A DNA stretch of 64,000 bases from Streptomyces sp. 6-11-2 (GTDB taxonomy: Bacteria; Actinomycetota; Actinomycetes; Streptomycetales; Streptomycetaceae), in the NCBI RefSeq assembly GCF_006540305.1, contig NZ_BJOR01000002.1, forward strand, positions 434,001-498,000, read 5' to 3'. Both the position numbers and the translations under genes were made by a program. The notes beneath the pieces are model-generated. The model searched no databases. It was not told the origin of the DNA and saw only the letters and a program-made list of their open reading frames with translations. Positions within the stretch are counted from its first letter, which is position 1. Each line of letters starts with the position of its first letter. Shown here one piece after another: positions 34,919 through 43,635 of the stretch.

Positions 34919-36334
34919 ATGTTCGACGCGGGGATACGGCAGTTCCGGATGGCGCTGGCCATGGTGCTCGGCCGTCCGATCAATGTGCGCTCTGCCGAAA
35001 GACTCGTCGATGACGCGCTGGCGACACTTGCCGAATTCGGCTCCCCCGGCGAGGACGTCGAACAGTTGCTGCGCGGCGCCGCCGCAGACCCGCAGATGCG
35101 TACCGACCTCACGAACAAGGCCCTGCGCCGTACCGCGAAACGCCTCGAGGCCAAGTCGCCCTTCTATGCCGACCACTTCGCGGCAGCCGGAGTCGACCCG
35201 GCCGCACTGAACCTCGAGAACATCACCGCCGTGCCCGTCACCACCAAGGCCGACCTGGTCGAGCGGGCCCGCGACTTCCTGTGCGGTGAGCCCTTCCTCG
35301 CCTCCCGGACCACCGGGACGACAGGCCGGCCCACCGAGGTCTGGTACTCCCGCTACGAGGAACGCCTGTGGCCCGCGCTCGTCGCCCTCTCCCAGGTGCT
35401 GCGCGGCACCGTCCGCACCACCGACCTGGTCCAGTTCAACATCAGCTCCCGGGCGACCGGCACGGCGTACGCGGAGATGCAGGTCGCCCGCCTGGCAGGG
35501 GCGGCGATCCGCATGGTGGGCCTGGTCCCACCGGCTGAGACGCTGGACCTCATGGCGGGAACCGGCACATCGGCGCCGACCCTGATGGTCACCTACCCGA
35601 GCTATCTGGGACAGCTGACCCGCCTGGCCCGCGAACGGGGACTCGGTCCCGCGGACTTCCGGCTGCGCCGCATCAATGTCGGTAGCGAGGTGCTCTCGTC
35701 CGCCCTTGCGGAGGCCGCCGAAAAGACCTTCGGCGCCCCCGTCAGCGACGGCTACGGCATGACCGAGGTGACACCGGTGGCCGGCGCCATCTGCCGACAG
35801 CGGCACCTTCACATCGACGCCGGCATCGGCCTCGTGGAGGTGTGCGACCTCGACACCGGGGCACCGGCCGCGCCCGGAGCGCTCGGCACGATCGTCGCCA
35901 CTCCCTTCTTCCCGTACCGGGAGTGCATGCCGCTCTTCCGCTACGACACCCGAGACCTGGTGCGGCAGTTGCCCGACGCGCCGCGCACCTGCGAGATGGC
36001 GAACGTGCCGGCGACCTCGCACATCCTCGGAAAGGCGGACCATGTGCTGCGCACCCAGGACGGTCCGGTGACCCCGCGCGAGATCATCGAGCTCCTCGAC
36101 GCGCTGCCCGGCGCATGCTGGCCCGTGCGTCACCGCGCCGACGTGGTGGACGGACGGTTGCATGTGGAGGTGGCCGCCTCATCGGTGCCGGAGACGAGCG
36201 ACATCGCGCGTCATTTCGCCGAGGCCGGCCTCGACGCCACCGTCGAGGTCGTCCCGGGAGAAGGACGTCAGCTGCGGCGCTACCGCTGCGATCTGGTCGA
36301 GAACAGCTTCGCCTCCGCCGGGCGCGCAGCATGA
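34919..36334 (+). CDS. PaaK-like adenylate-forming enzyme
   Basis: A 471-residue member of the ANL superfamily closest in pattern to phenylacetate-CoA ligase. The phosphate-binding loop is RTTGTTGRPTEVW (residues 130-142), the adenine motif is DGYGMTE (277-283), and RYDTRD (341-346) binds ribose. A C-terminal subdomain (PREIIELLDALPG) is present. GGGGGAGG precedes ATG 34919; the upstream part of the open frame is not coding. It would adenylate a carboxylate, either a free acid or the peptide's C terminus. Its stop overlaps the next start by ATGA, so ligase and protease-like protein are made together. Confidence 0.85.
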   Translation: MFDAGIRQFRMALAMVLGRPINVRSAERLVDDALATLAEFGSPGEDVEQLLRGAAADPQMRTDLTNKALRRTAKRLEAKSPFYADHFAAAGVDPAALNLENITAVPVTTKADLVERARDFLCGEPFLASRTTGTTGRPTEVWYSRYEERLWPALVALSQVLRGTVRTTDLVQFNISSRATGTAYAEMQVARLAGAAIRMVGLVPPAETLDLMAGTGTSAPTLMVTYPSYLGQLTRLARERGLGPADFRLRRINVGSEVLSSALAEAAEKTFGAPVSDGYGMTEVTPVAGAICRQRHLHIDAGIGLVEVCDLDTGAPAAPGALGTIVATPFFPYRECMPLFRYDTRDLVRQLPDAPRTCEMANVPATSHILGKADHVLRTQDGPVTPREIIELLDALPGACWPVRHRADVVDGRLHVEVAASSVPETSDIARHFAEAGLDATVEVVPGEGRQLRRYRCDLVENSFASAGRAA

Positions 36335-37299
36335 CCGCCGCACAGAGCGCGTTCTTCGTCCTCGTGACCCTCGCCGTCGCCCTGGGCGTCTCGCTCGCCT
36401 CGGTCGCCTACTTCCGGCGGGTCACCCTGCCCCGGCCGGCCGTCGGTGTGTTCAACGGCAACGACATGGTCATCATGATGGGCTTCGTCGTCGTACTGCC
36501 GTTCCTGTATCTCTCCCTCCCGGGCTGGCTACTGCCTCCCCTGCTGGGGCTGACCCTGGCCGGTGGTCTCGCGGTCGGCTACGGGCCGGCCGTCCGGCGG
36601 GGACCGGTGCGCTGGTCGCTCATCGCCGGTCTGCTGGTCGCCGACTGGCTCACCGCGCGCGGCGCCGAGGACGATCCCACCCATGCCACCCCGTACTGGT
36701 TGGTCAACAGCCTGGTCATCATGCTGATGGCGGTTGGCGCCGCCAACCTCAACGCGCAGGGCGGCCTGAAGCTGCGGCACGTCTCCCGGTTCGCGCTGGC
36801 GCTCGCCGTGTACGACCTGTTCTTCGCCACCGTCGTCCCCCTCACCCAGAAGCTGTTCGACGCGGTGCAGGGCTACGCCTTCGCACCGTCGGCGGGGCTG
36901 CGCGTCGGCGAGTTCGGCGCCGTCGTGGGCATGGGCGACCTCCTGGTGTACGCCCTCTTCACCACCGTGGCCTACAAGGCGTACGGACGAGCGGGGCTGA
37001 CCTGGGCTCTTGGGCTGGTCGCCGTGTTCGGCGCGCTCGTCCCGACGCTGGCACCCGTCACGGTCGAGGCGCTCACGGGACACCTTCCGCAGATCGTGCC
37101 CGCGCAGATCTTCTTCGGCCCGGCGGCGTTCTGCGGGTACCTCATGCTGCGGCGGCGCGGCCCGGAGCGGCGCATGGCCGACGTCCGGCCGCCCGCGCGC
37201 TTCGTGACAGTCCACGGACAGCAGGGGCTCATGAGCCCGGCCACCGCCGACGAGCCCTGGAATCGTTCCCCAGGAGAACGCTCCCAGGTCGGTGGCTGA
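36331..37299 (+). CDS. presenilin/SPP-like intramembrane aspartyl protease candidate
   Basis: A 322-residue protein with nine hydrophobic helices. Helix 6 contains LAVYDLFFATVV (Asp162), helix 7 contains VVGMGDLLVYALF (Asp203), and helix 9 begins IVPAQIFFGPAAF. YD in helix 6, GxGD in helix 7 and a PA-x motif at helix 9 are the signature and topology of presenilin and signal peptide peptidase (family A22). In SPP the third motif is QPAL; here it is VPAQ, so one residue differs. The C-terminal tail of about 45 residues is hydrophilic. I infer cleavage of a membrane-inserted peptide, with the 28-residue peptide as the obvious candidate. Type IV prepilin peptidases also use GxGD but with different spacing and a six-helix core. 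Confidence 0.7.
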   Translation: MTAAQSAFFVLVTLAVALGVSLASVAYFRRVTLPRPAVGVFNGNDMVIMMGFVVVLPFLYLSLPGWLLPPLLGLTLAGGLAVGYGPAVRRGPVRWSLIAGLLVADWLTARGAEDDPTHATPYWLVNSLVIMLMAVGAANLNAQGGLKLRHVSRFALALAVYDLFFATVVPLTQKLFDAVQGYAFAPSAGLRVGEFGAVVGMGDLLVYALFTTVAYKAYGRAGLTWALGLVAVFGALVPTLAPVTVEALTGHLPQIVPAQIFFGPAAFCGYLMLRRRGPERRMADVRPPARFVTVHGQQGLMSPATADEPWNRSPGERSQVGG

Positions 37300-37401
37300 C
37301 CAGGCCAGGTGGACTTGCGGTGTCGGGATCAGTGGCGGAGCAGGCGGGAAGCCCCCTGGGTCAGGCTTCTCCGCTGGTCCCGGGTGGGTTTCCATGGCCG
37401 G

Positions 37402-37640
37402 ATGCTCAGCAAAGCCCAGGTCGGTCCGGGAGGTTGACCGTACTTCTTCCGCAGCGTGATGGTCAGTGACGGCCACCGCCCGACGGGCAAGCCGCTGCGC
37501 GCCGCGCAGGACGAGGCCGGTGTTCCGCCCGGGTTCTGGACAGGCCGAGGCTTGGCCGCGATCGATCTGACGGCGGGGGAGTGGTGACCGAGCAGGAGCA
37601 GGCCGAACTGCTCCTGGGGGAAGGCCGGCACCTCCACTGT
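37402..37640 (+). pseudogene. N-terminal remnant of a MobF-type relaxase
   Basis: From ATG 37402 the frame reads MLSKAQVGPGG, a TGA at 37435-37437 where relaxases have Trp, then PYFFRSVMVSDGHRPTGKP, GVPPGFWTGRGLAAIDL and a stop at 37585-37587. A neighbouring frame continues VTEQEQAELLLGEGRH. This is the N terminus of a TrwC/MobF relaxase with a nonsense mutation and a frameshift. It marks a lost conjugative element. The rest of the 37300-37742 gap shows nothing. Confidence 0.65.
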
Positions 37641-37742
37641 CGGTGGTCCGCAGATCGCCGCCGACGCCATCGGAGGCAGTCGGAACGGGCGGTTCCGTGG
37701 TATTCACAGTGCAGTTGAGGGAATTGGCGGGCGGGGGGCGCT

Positions 37743-38300
37743 GTGCTGGGTAGGGGTGCGGTCGCGGCGGCGGTGGTGGTCTTCACGGCCGGTCTGCTGG
37801 GCCTGCTCGGCTGCTCGTTCGAGGGCGGCGGGGCTGCGGAGCCGCCGACAGCCGCATCGACCGGTGGCGTGACCACCTCCGCCGCCTCGCCGCTACCCAA
37901 CTCAACCACTGGCTCCGCGTCCCCCTCGGCTCCCGGCAGCCCGAGCCCGGTCCCCGTCACCGGGCCCGATCAGAAGCTGGTGTCCATGACCGTCACCGGC
38001 GGCTTCGCGGGCGTCCACCAGTTGGTCATCCTCCGGGGCGATGGCACCGTCTACGCCAGCGAGAAAGGCCAGCCGGCCGTCCGCCACACCAGCGCGGCCC
38101 AGTTCACGGAGTTGCGTACGCTGCTCGGAGATCCGGCTCTGGCCGACGTTCCCGACTTCACCATGGACATGGGGGCGGCCGACATGCTGCAGTACACGCT
38201 GCAGTTCAACGGCCGTACCGTCATGACGGACCGCTCCGGCGACGAGCCCGCGCTCGACCGGCTCATCGATGCCCTCAGCCCCTGGCTGTCGAAGAAGTGA
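37743..38300 (+). CDS. secreted lipoprotein, emfourin-like
   Basis: A 185-residue lipoprotein. The signal is AAAVVVFTAGLLGLLGCSF with lipobox LLGC; a Ser/Pro/Thr-rich spacer follows. The C-terminal 100 residues (VSMTVTGGFAGVHQLVIL, LLGDPALADVPDF) resemble emfourin, a small inhibitor of thermolysin-like proteases. Inhibition of a protease is a family-based guess only. The GTG start lacks a strong ribosome site. Confidence 0.75.
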   Translation: MLGRGAVAAAVVVFTAGLLGLLGCSFEGGGAAEPPTAASTGGVTTSAASPLPNSTTGSASPSAPGSPSPVPVTGPDQKLVSMTVTGGFAGVHQLVILRGDGTVYASEKGQPAVRHTSAAQFTELRTLLGDPALADVPDFTMDMGAADMLQYTLQFNGRTVMTDRSGDEPALDRLIDALSPWLSKK

Positions 38301-38318
38301 CCTCAAACCCCGTGAGCC

Positions 38319-38392
38319 GTCACGGACGACGAGGCCGAGCTGCTGGCGTTCTTCGGCTTCCCTGCCGAGTGCTGGATCCACCCGCGCAGCTC
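38319..38392 (+). pseudogene. fragment of an IS256-family transposase
   Basis: VTDDEAELLAFFGFPAECWI then HPRSS matches the conserved C-terminal region before the ...HLRTTNPIES motif of IS256-type transposases. Only about 25 codons remain. It is not part of the intact IS256 element at 60 kb, whose sequence in this region differs. Confidence 0.5.
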
Positions 38393-38399
38393 AGGCCAG

Positions 38400-38560
38400 G
38401 CCCGTGGAGGACCACACCACCCCAAGCCGCCCGAACTCCACCGCACGCTGTCCGTACACGGTGGACGACGCGAACCGCAGTGCCCGGCGGGCCCGCATCC
38501 ACGACGTGGGCCGACCTCGATCAGGATGCGGGCCCCGGTCCTGACACCGACTCCTGGCAT
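38400..38560 (-). pseudogene. fragment of an IS110-family transposase
   Basis: The minus-strand frame gives MPGVGVRTGARILIEVG, the start of the transposase-20 domain (LPGIGVRTGARIL...), followed by frameshifted sequence that keeps GHC/AGH-like traces. It is a small decayed piece between IS256 debris and the ohrR gene. Confidence 0.55.
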
Positions 38561-38744
38561 CGAGGTCAGGGCCGGATCCGGTGCCTCCCCCGGATCACCG
38601 ACAACAGGGGAGGGAAGTCATGCGGGGCCCGAAGGCCGGAGGTCCCAGTGCGGAGCCACGAAAACCGGTAACGGGGGGCTCGTCGCGCACATCGGTCCAT
38701 ACGCCTCCGGTCCCACTCCGCGTCCCTCTCAAGTCCGGCAGCTG

Positions 38745-39236
38745 TCACCCGCAGTCGGGAGCCTCCTCCAGGGCCGCCGCGTCAAGCGCCATGGTCAGCC
38801 GGTCGAGGCGGGCGCGCAGCTCGCGGATCTCGTCGAGGGTGAAGCCGGTCGCCGCGCCGATCCGGTGCGGCACCCGGAGCGCGCGCTCGCGCAGCGCCGC
38901 GCCCTCCTCGGTGAGCCGCACCTCGACCGACCGCTCGTCACGCGCACTGCGCTCCCGATGTACCAGACCGGCCGCCTCCAGCCGCTTGAGCAGCGGGGAC
39001 AGGGTGCCGGAGTCCAGCCGCAGATGCTCTCCGAGCCGCTTCACGGGCGTGTCGCCCTGCTCCCAGAGCACCAGCATCACCAGATATTGCGGGTAGGTGA
39101 GCCCGAGCTCCTTGAGGACCACGCGGTAGACGCCGTTGAAGGCACGCGAGGCGGCATGCAGCGAGAAGCAGATCTGGCGGTCCAGACGCAGCCACGCCTC
39201 GTCCGGTGGGGCGCTGGGCGGAACCTCGGTAGTCAT
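38745..39236 (-). CDS. ohrR: OhrR, MarR-family organic peroxide sensor
   Basis: A 163-residue MarR-type repressor. The reactive cysteine is in LDRQICFSLHAASRAF, the position used by OhrR to sense organic hydroperoxides. The winged helix is KRLGEHLRLDSGTLSPLLKR then RSARDERSVEVRLT. It is divergent from ohr, with palindromic sites between them. Oxidation of the cysteine would release the repressor and turn on ohr. Confidence 0.92.
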   Translation of the reverse strand: MTTEVPPSAPPDEAWLRLDRQICFSLHAASRAFNGVYRVVLKELGLTYPQYLVMLVLWEQGDTPVKRLGEHLRLDSGTLSPLLKRLEAAGLVHRERSARDERSVEVRLTEEGAALRERALRVPHRIGAATGFTLDEIRELRARLDRLTMALDAAALEEAPDCG

Positions 39237-39264
39237 ACGGCCAGGATAACCGGACACTGGCCAT

Positions 39265-39288
39265 TCAATTGTGCACAACTCAATTGTG
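39265..39288. promoter_or_regulatory. OhrR operator between ohrR and ohr
   Basis: caattgtg occurs twice in direct repeat (39266-39273 and 39281-39288), and ttgtgcacaa (39269-39278) is a perfect palindrome between them. The AT-rich palindromes stand out in the high-GC background and lie in the divergent ohrR-ohr promoter region, as in known OhrR systems. Confidence 0.75.
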
Positions 39289-39345
39289 TGCTCTACTTGT
39301 GTGCGCAACCGGTACTCGTCTCGCTTCGAGAGGTCTTGATCCCCC

Positions 39346-39759
39346 ATGGACATGCTCTACACCGCCGTCGCCACCGCCACTCACGGCCGGGACGGCCGCG
39401 CCGTCAGCTCCGACGGCAAGCTCGACCTGCAGCTGGCCGTCCCGGTGGAGATGGGCGGCAACGGGCAGGGCACCAACCCCGAGCAACTGTTCGCCGCGGG
39501 GTACGCCGCCTGCTTCGCCAGCGCCCTCGGGGTGGTCGGTCGGCAGGCGAAGGTGGATGTCAGTGACGCCGCGGTCACCGGTGAGGTCGGCATCGGCAAG
39601 CAGGGCGAGGGTTTCGCGCTCGCCGTCACCCTCCGCATCGAACTGCCCGACAGCATCGACAAGGCCACCGGCCGCAAGCTGGTCGAGCAGGCCCACCAGG
39701 TCTGCCCGTACTCCAACGCCACCCGCGGCAACATCCCGGTGGACCTCGTCGTCGAATAA
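39346..39759 (+). CDS. ohr: organic hydroperoxide resistance protein
   Basis: A 137-residue thiol peroxidase of the OsmC/Ohr family that reduces organic hydroperoxides. The two catalytic cysteines are in YAACFASALGV and AHQVCPYSNATRGN, and LDLQLAVPVEMGG carries the preceding strand. The arginine in VVGRQAK may serve in catalysis. It is the clear target of the divergent OhrR. ATG 39346 and 39352 are both possible; the first is used. Confidence 0.96.
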   Translation: MDMLYTAVATATHGRDGRAVSSDGKLDLQLAVPVEMGGNGQGTNPEQLFAAGYAACFASALGVVGRQAKVDVSDAAVTGEVGIGKQGEGFALAVTLRIELPDSIDKATGRKLVEQAHQVCPYSNATRGNIPVDLVVE

Positions 39760-39786
39760 GCGGTCCTGACAAGGGCGTTGGACGTG

Positions 39787-39990
39787 TCAGTGGGTGATCA
39801 GGCAGGCGGCGGGGCCGAGGAAGGCCTCGTGGATGCCGTCGTGTCTTTCCCGGCGGATGCGTAAGCGGCGGAAGCCGTGGAGCCAGGAGATGGCGCGTTC
39901 GACGACCCAGTGGAAGATGCCCAAAGCGGAACCGTGGGACTGACCCCGTTCGGCGATCAACGGGCGAATGTCGCGCTGCTGGAGCAGGCG
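39787..39990 (-). pseudogene. C-terminal fragment of an IS5-family transposase
   Basis: The frame encodes DIRPLIAERGQSHGSALG, WVVERAISWLHGFRRLRIR and EAFLGPAACLITH, the E-motif region of IS5-group transposases. The N-terminal two thirds are missing. The remaining bases between ohr and the DUF2809 gene show nothing else. Confidence 0.8.
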
Positions 39991-40089
39991 CTGTGTGATC
40001 GCCATCGCGGGAGCGCGAGGAGACCGCACCGCCGGCCGTGGCCGAGGGGGCAGCTGCTTCGAGCACCGGACATCCGGCAGTATGACCCC

Positions 40090-40509
40090 GTGCCCTCACC
40101 GCCCGGAACCCAGGACCGCGCCGCAGGCGCCGCCGCCCCGGTACGGATCCGCCTGGCGGCGGCCGCGGCCGCGGTGCTGACCATCGCCGCGGGGCTGGGA
40201 CTCAGGGCCGTGACGGCGGGGAGCGCGGGCAAATATGGCGGAGACGCGCTGTACACCGTCCTGCTTGTCACCCTCGTCGTTCTGGTGGCGCCCCGGGTGA
40301 CGCCCCTGACGGCCGCCGCGAGCGCGTTGGCCGTCAGCTGGGGGATCGAGTTCCTGCAGCTCAGCGAGGTGCCGGCAGAGCTCTCCCGGCGCAGTGTCGT
40401 CGCCCGCCTCGTACTCGGTTCCACCTTCAACGCGCCCGACCTGCTCTGGTACGCGGTCGGCGCGGCAGCGGGCTGGCTCGTCCTCACCGCGGTGAGGAGG
40501 GAGGCGTAG
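40090..40509 (+). CDS. DUF2809 membrane protein
   Basis: A 139-residue protein with four hydrophobic helices (AAAAAVLTIAAGLGLRA, ALYTVLLVTLVVLVAP, LTAAASALAVSWGIEFLQL, DLLWYAVGAAAGWLVLTAV). WGIEFLQLSEVPAEL and NAPDLLWYAVG are the family signatures. Function unknown. The GTG 40090 start is the only in-frame choice that gives family length. Confidence 0.82.
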   Translation: MPSPPGTQDRAAGAAAPVRIRLAAAAAAVLTIAAGLGLRAVTAGSAGKYGGDALYTVLLVTLVVLVAPRVTPLTAAASALAVSWGIEFLQLSEVPAELSRRSVVARLVLGSTFNAPDLLWYAVGAAAGWLVLTAVRREA

Positions 40510-41227
40510 GGCGTGCTGGTGGCCTACCGGAGGCTCCGCCGATCGGCCACGGCCCGGGAGGCGAGCAAACCGCCCCCGTGACCGTGAACACGGACGGCCA
40601 AGCGTCCATGCTGCCGCACTTTGGCTGGGTCCGTCGTGCTGGACCATCCGGTGAACTGGGAGACTCGGGCCGTGATCACTCCCCGCCGCCCCTTGGGCAC
40701 CGGTCCCCGACCCGCCGCCGAGCCGGAGTTGTCGCCTATGGGCGACAGCCGCGAGCGAGGCCGTACGGCTGCGGAACGGGCTGCCGCCGAGTCTCCTGCC
40801 TCCGGGGGTGAGGGGCAGGTGGTGACGCGGTCGCCAGGCCGCCGCCGTCTGGGCACGGGGGCCGACCCGCTCTAGTGTCGGGCTCTCATCGGAGGCCGGA
40901 TGCTTGAAACTTCCCAGCGAGAGCGAGTGCGAGGGTCAGGCACCTTCAGCACGCCCGGCCCACGCCCTGGCTCTCGCTGGTGTGACGCCGAAGCCGGCGA
41001 CTGCCTCAGGTTGATCCCCGCTCAGCCCTGTCGAACGTTCCTTGCTCAATGGCCCTGCCCGGGTGGGGGACTGGCGTCCTCGTAACCGCCACGCCACTGA
41101 GCAGGGCCACCCTGATGATCAGGGGCCGCCGGAGCGGAACCCACGTGAACAAGCCTCCGGGTGTGCGAGCACGCTCGATCGAGCCGTACGGACCATGAGC
41201 TTCCTCAGGCCCCGGGAGGCGAGCGGA
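40510..41227. other. 718-base stretch without a recognised gene
   Basis: Both strands have open frames of 60-110 codons, as expected by chance at this GC. None has a family signature, ribosome site and coding bias together. A minus-strand frame at about 40524-40700 contains SQFTGWSSTTDPAKVRQH, which looks protein-like but cannot be traced further. It may be decayed DNA like its surroundings. Confidence 0.4.
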
Positions 41228-42061
41228 TCAACGCAGGCCGGCGAAGAGGTCGTTCTCGGGCATGGCCGCGCCGGTGGTGTCCTGGACACGTACGAAGGTC
41301 TCGACGCCCATCAATTCGGTGAACCTTTTCTGGCCCATTTTGAGGAAGAAGATGTTCTCGCCCTGGCTGGCGTGCGCGGCCAGCGCATCGAACTTCTGAC
41401 CGCCGAACGCGGTGGTGTCCACCCAGGTGGTGATCTCCTCGTCGGGGAGTCCGATCTCGGCCATCGCGGCGGCCTCGGCGGGATCCGGCTCCTGCCAGTC
41501 CGCACCGAACTCGCGCATGGCCTCCCCGAACCGCTGCATCATCGAGCGGGGCGCCGTCGTCCAGTACACCTTCGGTGTCGCCATGGTCATCGCCAGCGCC
41601 TTCATCGTGATGCGGTGTGCCTGGATGTGGTCGGGGTGGCCGTAGAAGCCGTTTTCGTCGTAGGTGACGACCACATCGGGTTGGTAGCGGCGCAAGAGTT
41701 CCGCGAGTCGGGCAGCGCCCTCCTCCACTGGTGTCTGCCAGAAGGATCCGGGGGCATCGTTGGCCGGCCAGCCCATCATCCCGGAGTCGGCGTAGTCCAG
41801 TGTCTCCAGATGACTGACCTTCAGGATGTTGCAGCTCGCCTCAAGCTCTTGACGCCGCATCAAGGCAACGGCTGCCGGATCGTGCCCGGGGTCGTCCGGC
41901 TTGACACCCCCCGGTCCGTCACCGCAACTGCCGTCGGTGCATGTCACGAGGACCGTGCGGATGCCCTCCGCCGCGTAGCGTGCGAGGACGCCTCCCGTGC
42001 CAGTGGCCTCATCGTCGGGGTGGGCGTGCACCGCCATGAGCGTCAAGGGCCGGTCATTCAT
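41228..42061 (-). CDS. PIG-L family deacetylase (mycothiol-amidase-like)
   Basis: A 277-residue zinc deacetylase. The metal ligands are in VHAHPDDEATGTGG and FYGHPDHIQAH, the pattern of MshB and Mca. VLARYAAEGIRTVLVTCTDG follows the first motif as in mycothiol-related enzymes. ATG 42061 is preceded by AGGAGG eight bases upstream. The substrate may be a mycothiol conjugate or another N-acetylglucosamine derivative; this cannot be decided from sequence. Confidence 0.92.
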   Translation of the reverse strand: MNDRPLTLMAVHAHPDDEATGTGGVLARYAAEGIRTVLVTCTDGSCGDGPGGVKPDDPGHDPAAVALMRRQELEASCNILKVSHLETLDYADSGMMGWPANDAPGSFWQTPVEEGAARLAELLRRYQPDVVVTYDENGFYGHPDHIQAHRITMKALAMTMATPKVYWTTAPRSMMQRFGEAMREFGADWQEPDPAEAAAMAEIGLPDEEITTWVDTTAFGGQKFDALAAHASQGENIFFLKMGQKRFTELMGVETFVRVQDTTGAAMPENDLFAGLR

Positions 42062-42639
42062 GAAACAGTCCTCCTGTGTGAAAAGGCCGCGGTCCGAGTC
42101 TGCGGCAGGCGTATGAGGGGTCGCCCCGATATCGAGTGACCGGGCGTACCGCGGTCCGGGAGCCCCCGGATCACGTCGGCCGGACGATCTTTTGGCCTCT
42201 CTGCTCCCCGTCCGCGCGGCGCCGGTCCCTCGGCTGGTGCAACAGCGCTGGCGGGATCGGTTGTTCCCGCCGCACAAGGGAACGCTCCTGCGCCTTGGCG
42301 CTGGCGCCCGTGCACTGCCGTGCGTCGTCGACGGCAGCAAGCTCGACCTGGGCTTCGCCTACGCCCATACCGAAGGAATCGAACTCCGCCTGGACACCGC
42401 CGAGGTCCAGGTCCGCCGGCCGCAGGCCGGGATGCCCATAGGGGAGTTAGGTGTCGGAGGCGGGGAGGGCCTGGAGTCCGCGGTCGCTCTGTTGGCAGGG
42501 GGTCCCCGGTGGGCAGGTCGTCGGCGTCGATGGTTGGAGCTCATCGTCTGGATTCCCGTCAAGCAGGCGACCTGGAGTCCTTCGGCCTCACCGAGCCAGC
42601 CGGGTCCCGCGCCGGGACCAGCGGGCCAACCGCCGACGG
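42062..42639. other. degenerate stretch, no complete gene
   Basis: Plus-strand pieces such as KGTLLRLGAGARALPCVVDG then SKLDLGFAYAHTEG look like part of a protein but have no start, family or continuation. The region leads into an IS5 fragment and is best read as debris between the PIG-L gene and the DinB gene. Confidence 0.4.
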
Positions 42640-42795
42640 CTCGGTGGCCGAGGCGGGCGCCCCGCTGGTTTCGACCGGGCACGCTATGCCCGCAGGAAGG
42701 AAGTCGAACGGACCGTCAACGCACTCAAGGACTTCCGGGCCGTAGCGACCTGGTACGAGCCGGCTGTGGTTCCTTTGGCAACCGCCGCACAGCCC
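42640..42795 (+). pseudogene. C-terminal fragment of an IS5-family transposase
   Basis: GGRPAGFDRARYARRKEVER then TVNALKDFRAVATWYE matches the end of IS5-type transposases (FDRARYARRNEVERTINAL...). The last helix is lost after AVATWYE. It is a different subgroup from the fragment at 39.8 kb. Confidence 0.75.
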
Positions 42796-42811
42796 TTGAC
42801 CGCGCCGCCGG

Positions 42812-43369
42812 TCAGCCCATGCTTTTGGCGCCGTCCAGGGACTCGCGGATGATGTCGGCGTGGCCGGCGTGCTGAGCGGTCTCGGCGATGATGTGCATCA
42901 GCACCCGGCGGGCCGACCAGTGAGCGCCGGGCTCGAACCACGGGGCTTTCGGCAGCGGCCGCGTGGCCTCCAGCTCGGGCAGTGTGGCGACCAGGCCGTC
43001 GGTCCGGCGGGCCACCTCAGCGTAGTCGGCCAATACACCAGTCAGCGTCTCACCGGGCAGCAGCCGGAACTCGTCGGCGCGCCGAGCCCAGTCGGCCTCG
43101 GTCATGGCCGTGAAGTCTCCCATCGCCGAGGGGCCGTTCAGGATGAAGTCCACCCAGCTCCGCTCGACCGCGGTGACGTGCTTGATCAGGCCGCCCAGAC
43201 AAAGCTCGCTGGCGGTGGTCCGCAGCCCGGCCTGTTCGTCGGTGAGGTCACGTGTGGTGAAGCGCAGGAAGTGCCGGTGCTTGGCCAGCATCTCCAGCAA
43301 GTCGGCGCGCTCACCGGTGACGGCCGGGGCCCCGGCCAGGTCGCGGGTGGTCAGCTTGTTGACGGTCAT
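42812..43369 (-). CDS. DinB-family protein (DUF664-like)
   Basis: A 185-residue four-helix-bundle protein. Histidines in GGLIKHVTAVERSW, HWSARRVLMHIIAETAQHAG form the usual three-histidine metal site. Related proteins include thiol-dependent transferases that use mycothiol or bacillithiol, which would fit the nearby PIG-L deacetylase, but no direct link is shown. Confidence 0.9.
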   Translation of the reverse strand: MTVNKLTTRDLAGAPAVTGERADLLEMLAKHRHFLRFTTRDLTDEQAGLRTTASELCLGGLIKHVTAVERSWVDFILNGPSAMGDFTAMTEADWARRADEFRLLPGETLTGVLADYAEVARRTDGLVATLPELEATRPLPKAPWFEPGAHWSARRVLMHIIAETAQHAGHADIIRESLDGAKSMG

Positions 43370-43635
43370 GGTCTTCGCCTTTCGATATTCCTGTTCCGTC
43401 GGTCAAGGACCACGCTATGAGCCATAGCGGTCAGATTCTGTCCTAAAGCGGCGATGGATGAGGGGCAGATTGCAGCGGCCAACTCTCGGCTGTTGGGGCC
43501 GTCCGGGTGCGTGGGCACCCTCCATGACCGCCGTCACACGGGACAGCCACCTCGCCGACCACGTCGACGCTGGTCGGCTTCCATAGCCCAGGGGTAATCT
43601 CCTGGTCGGGCGCCGCTGACCGGCACAATGTTCCG

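Noticed and set aside
36331-37299. Type IV prepilin peptidase for the GxGD protein
   Set aside because: Nine helices with YD in the helix before GxGD and a PA motif in the last helix fit presenilin/SPP; no pilin or pilus genes are nearby.
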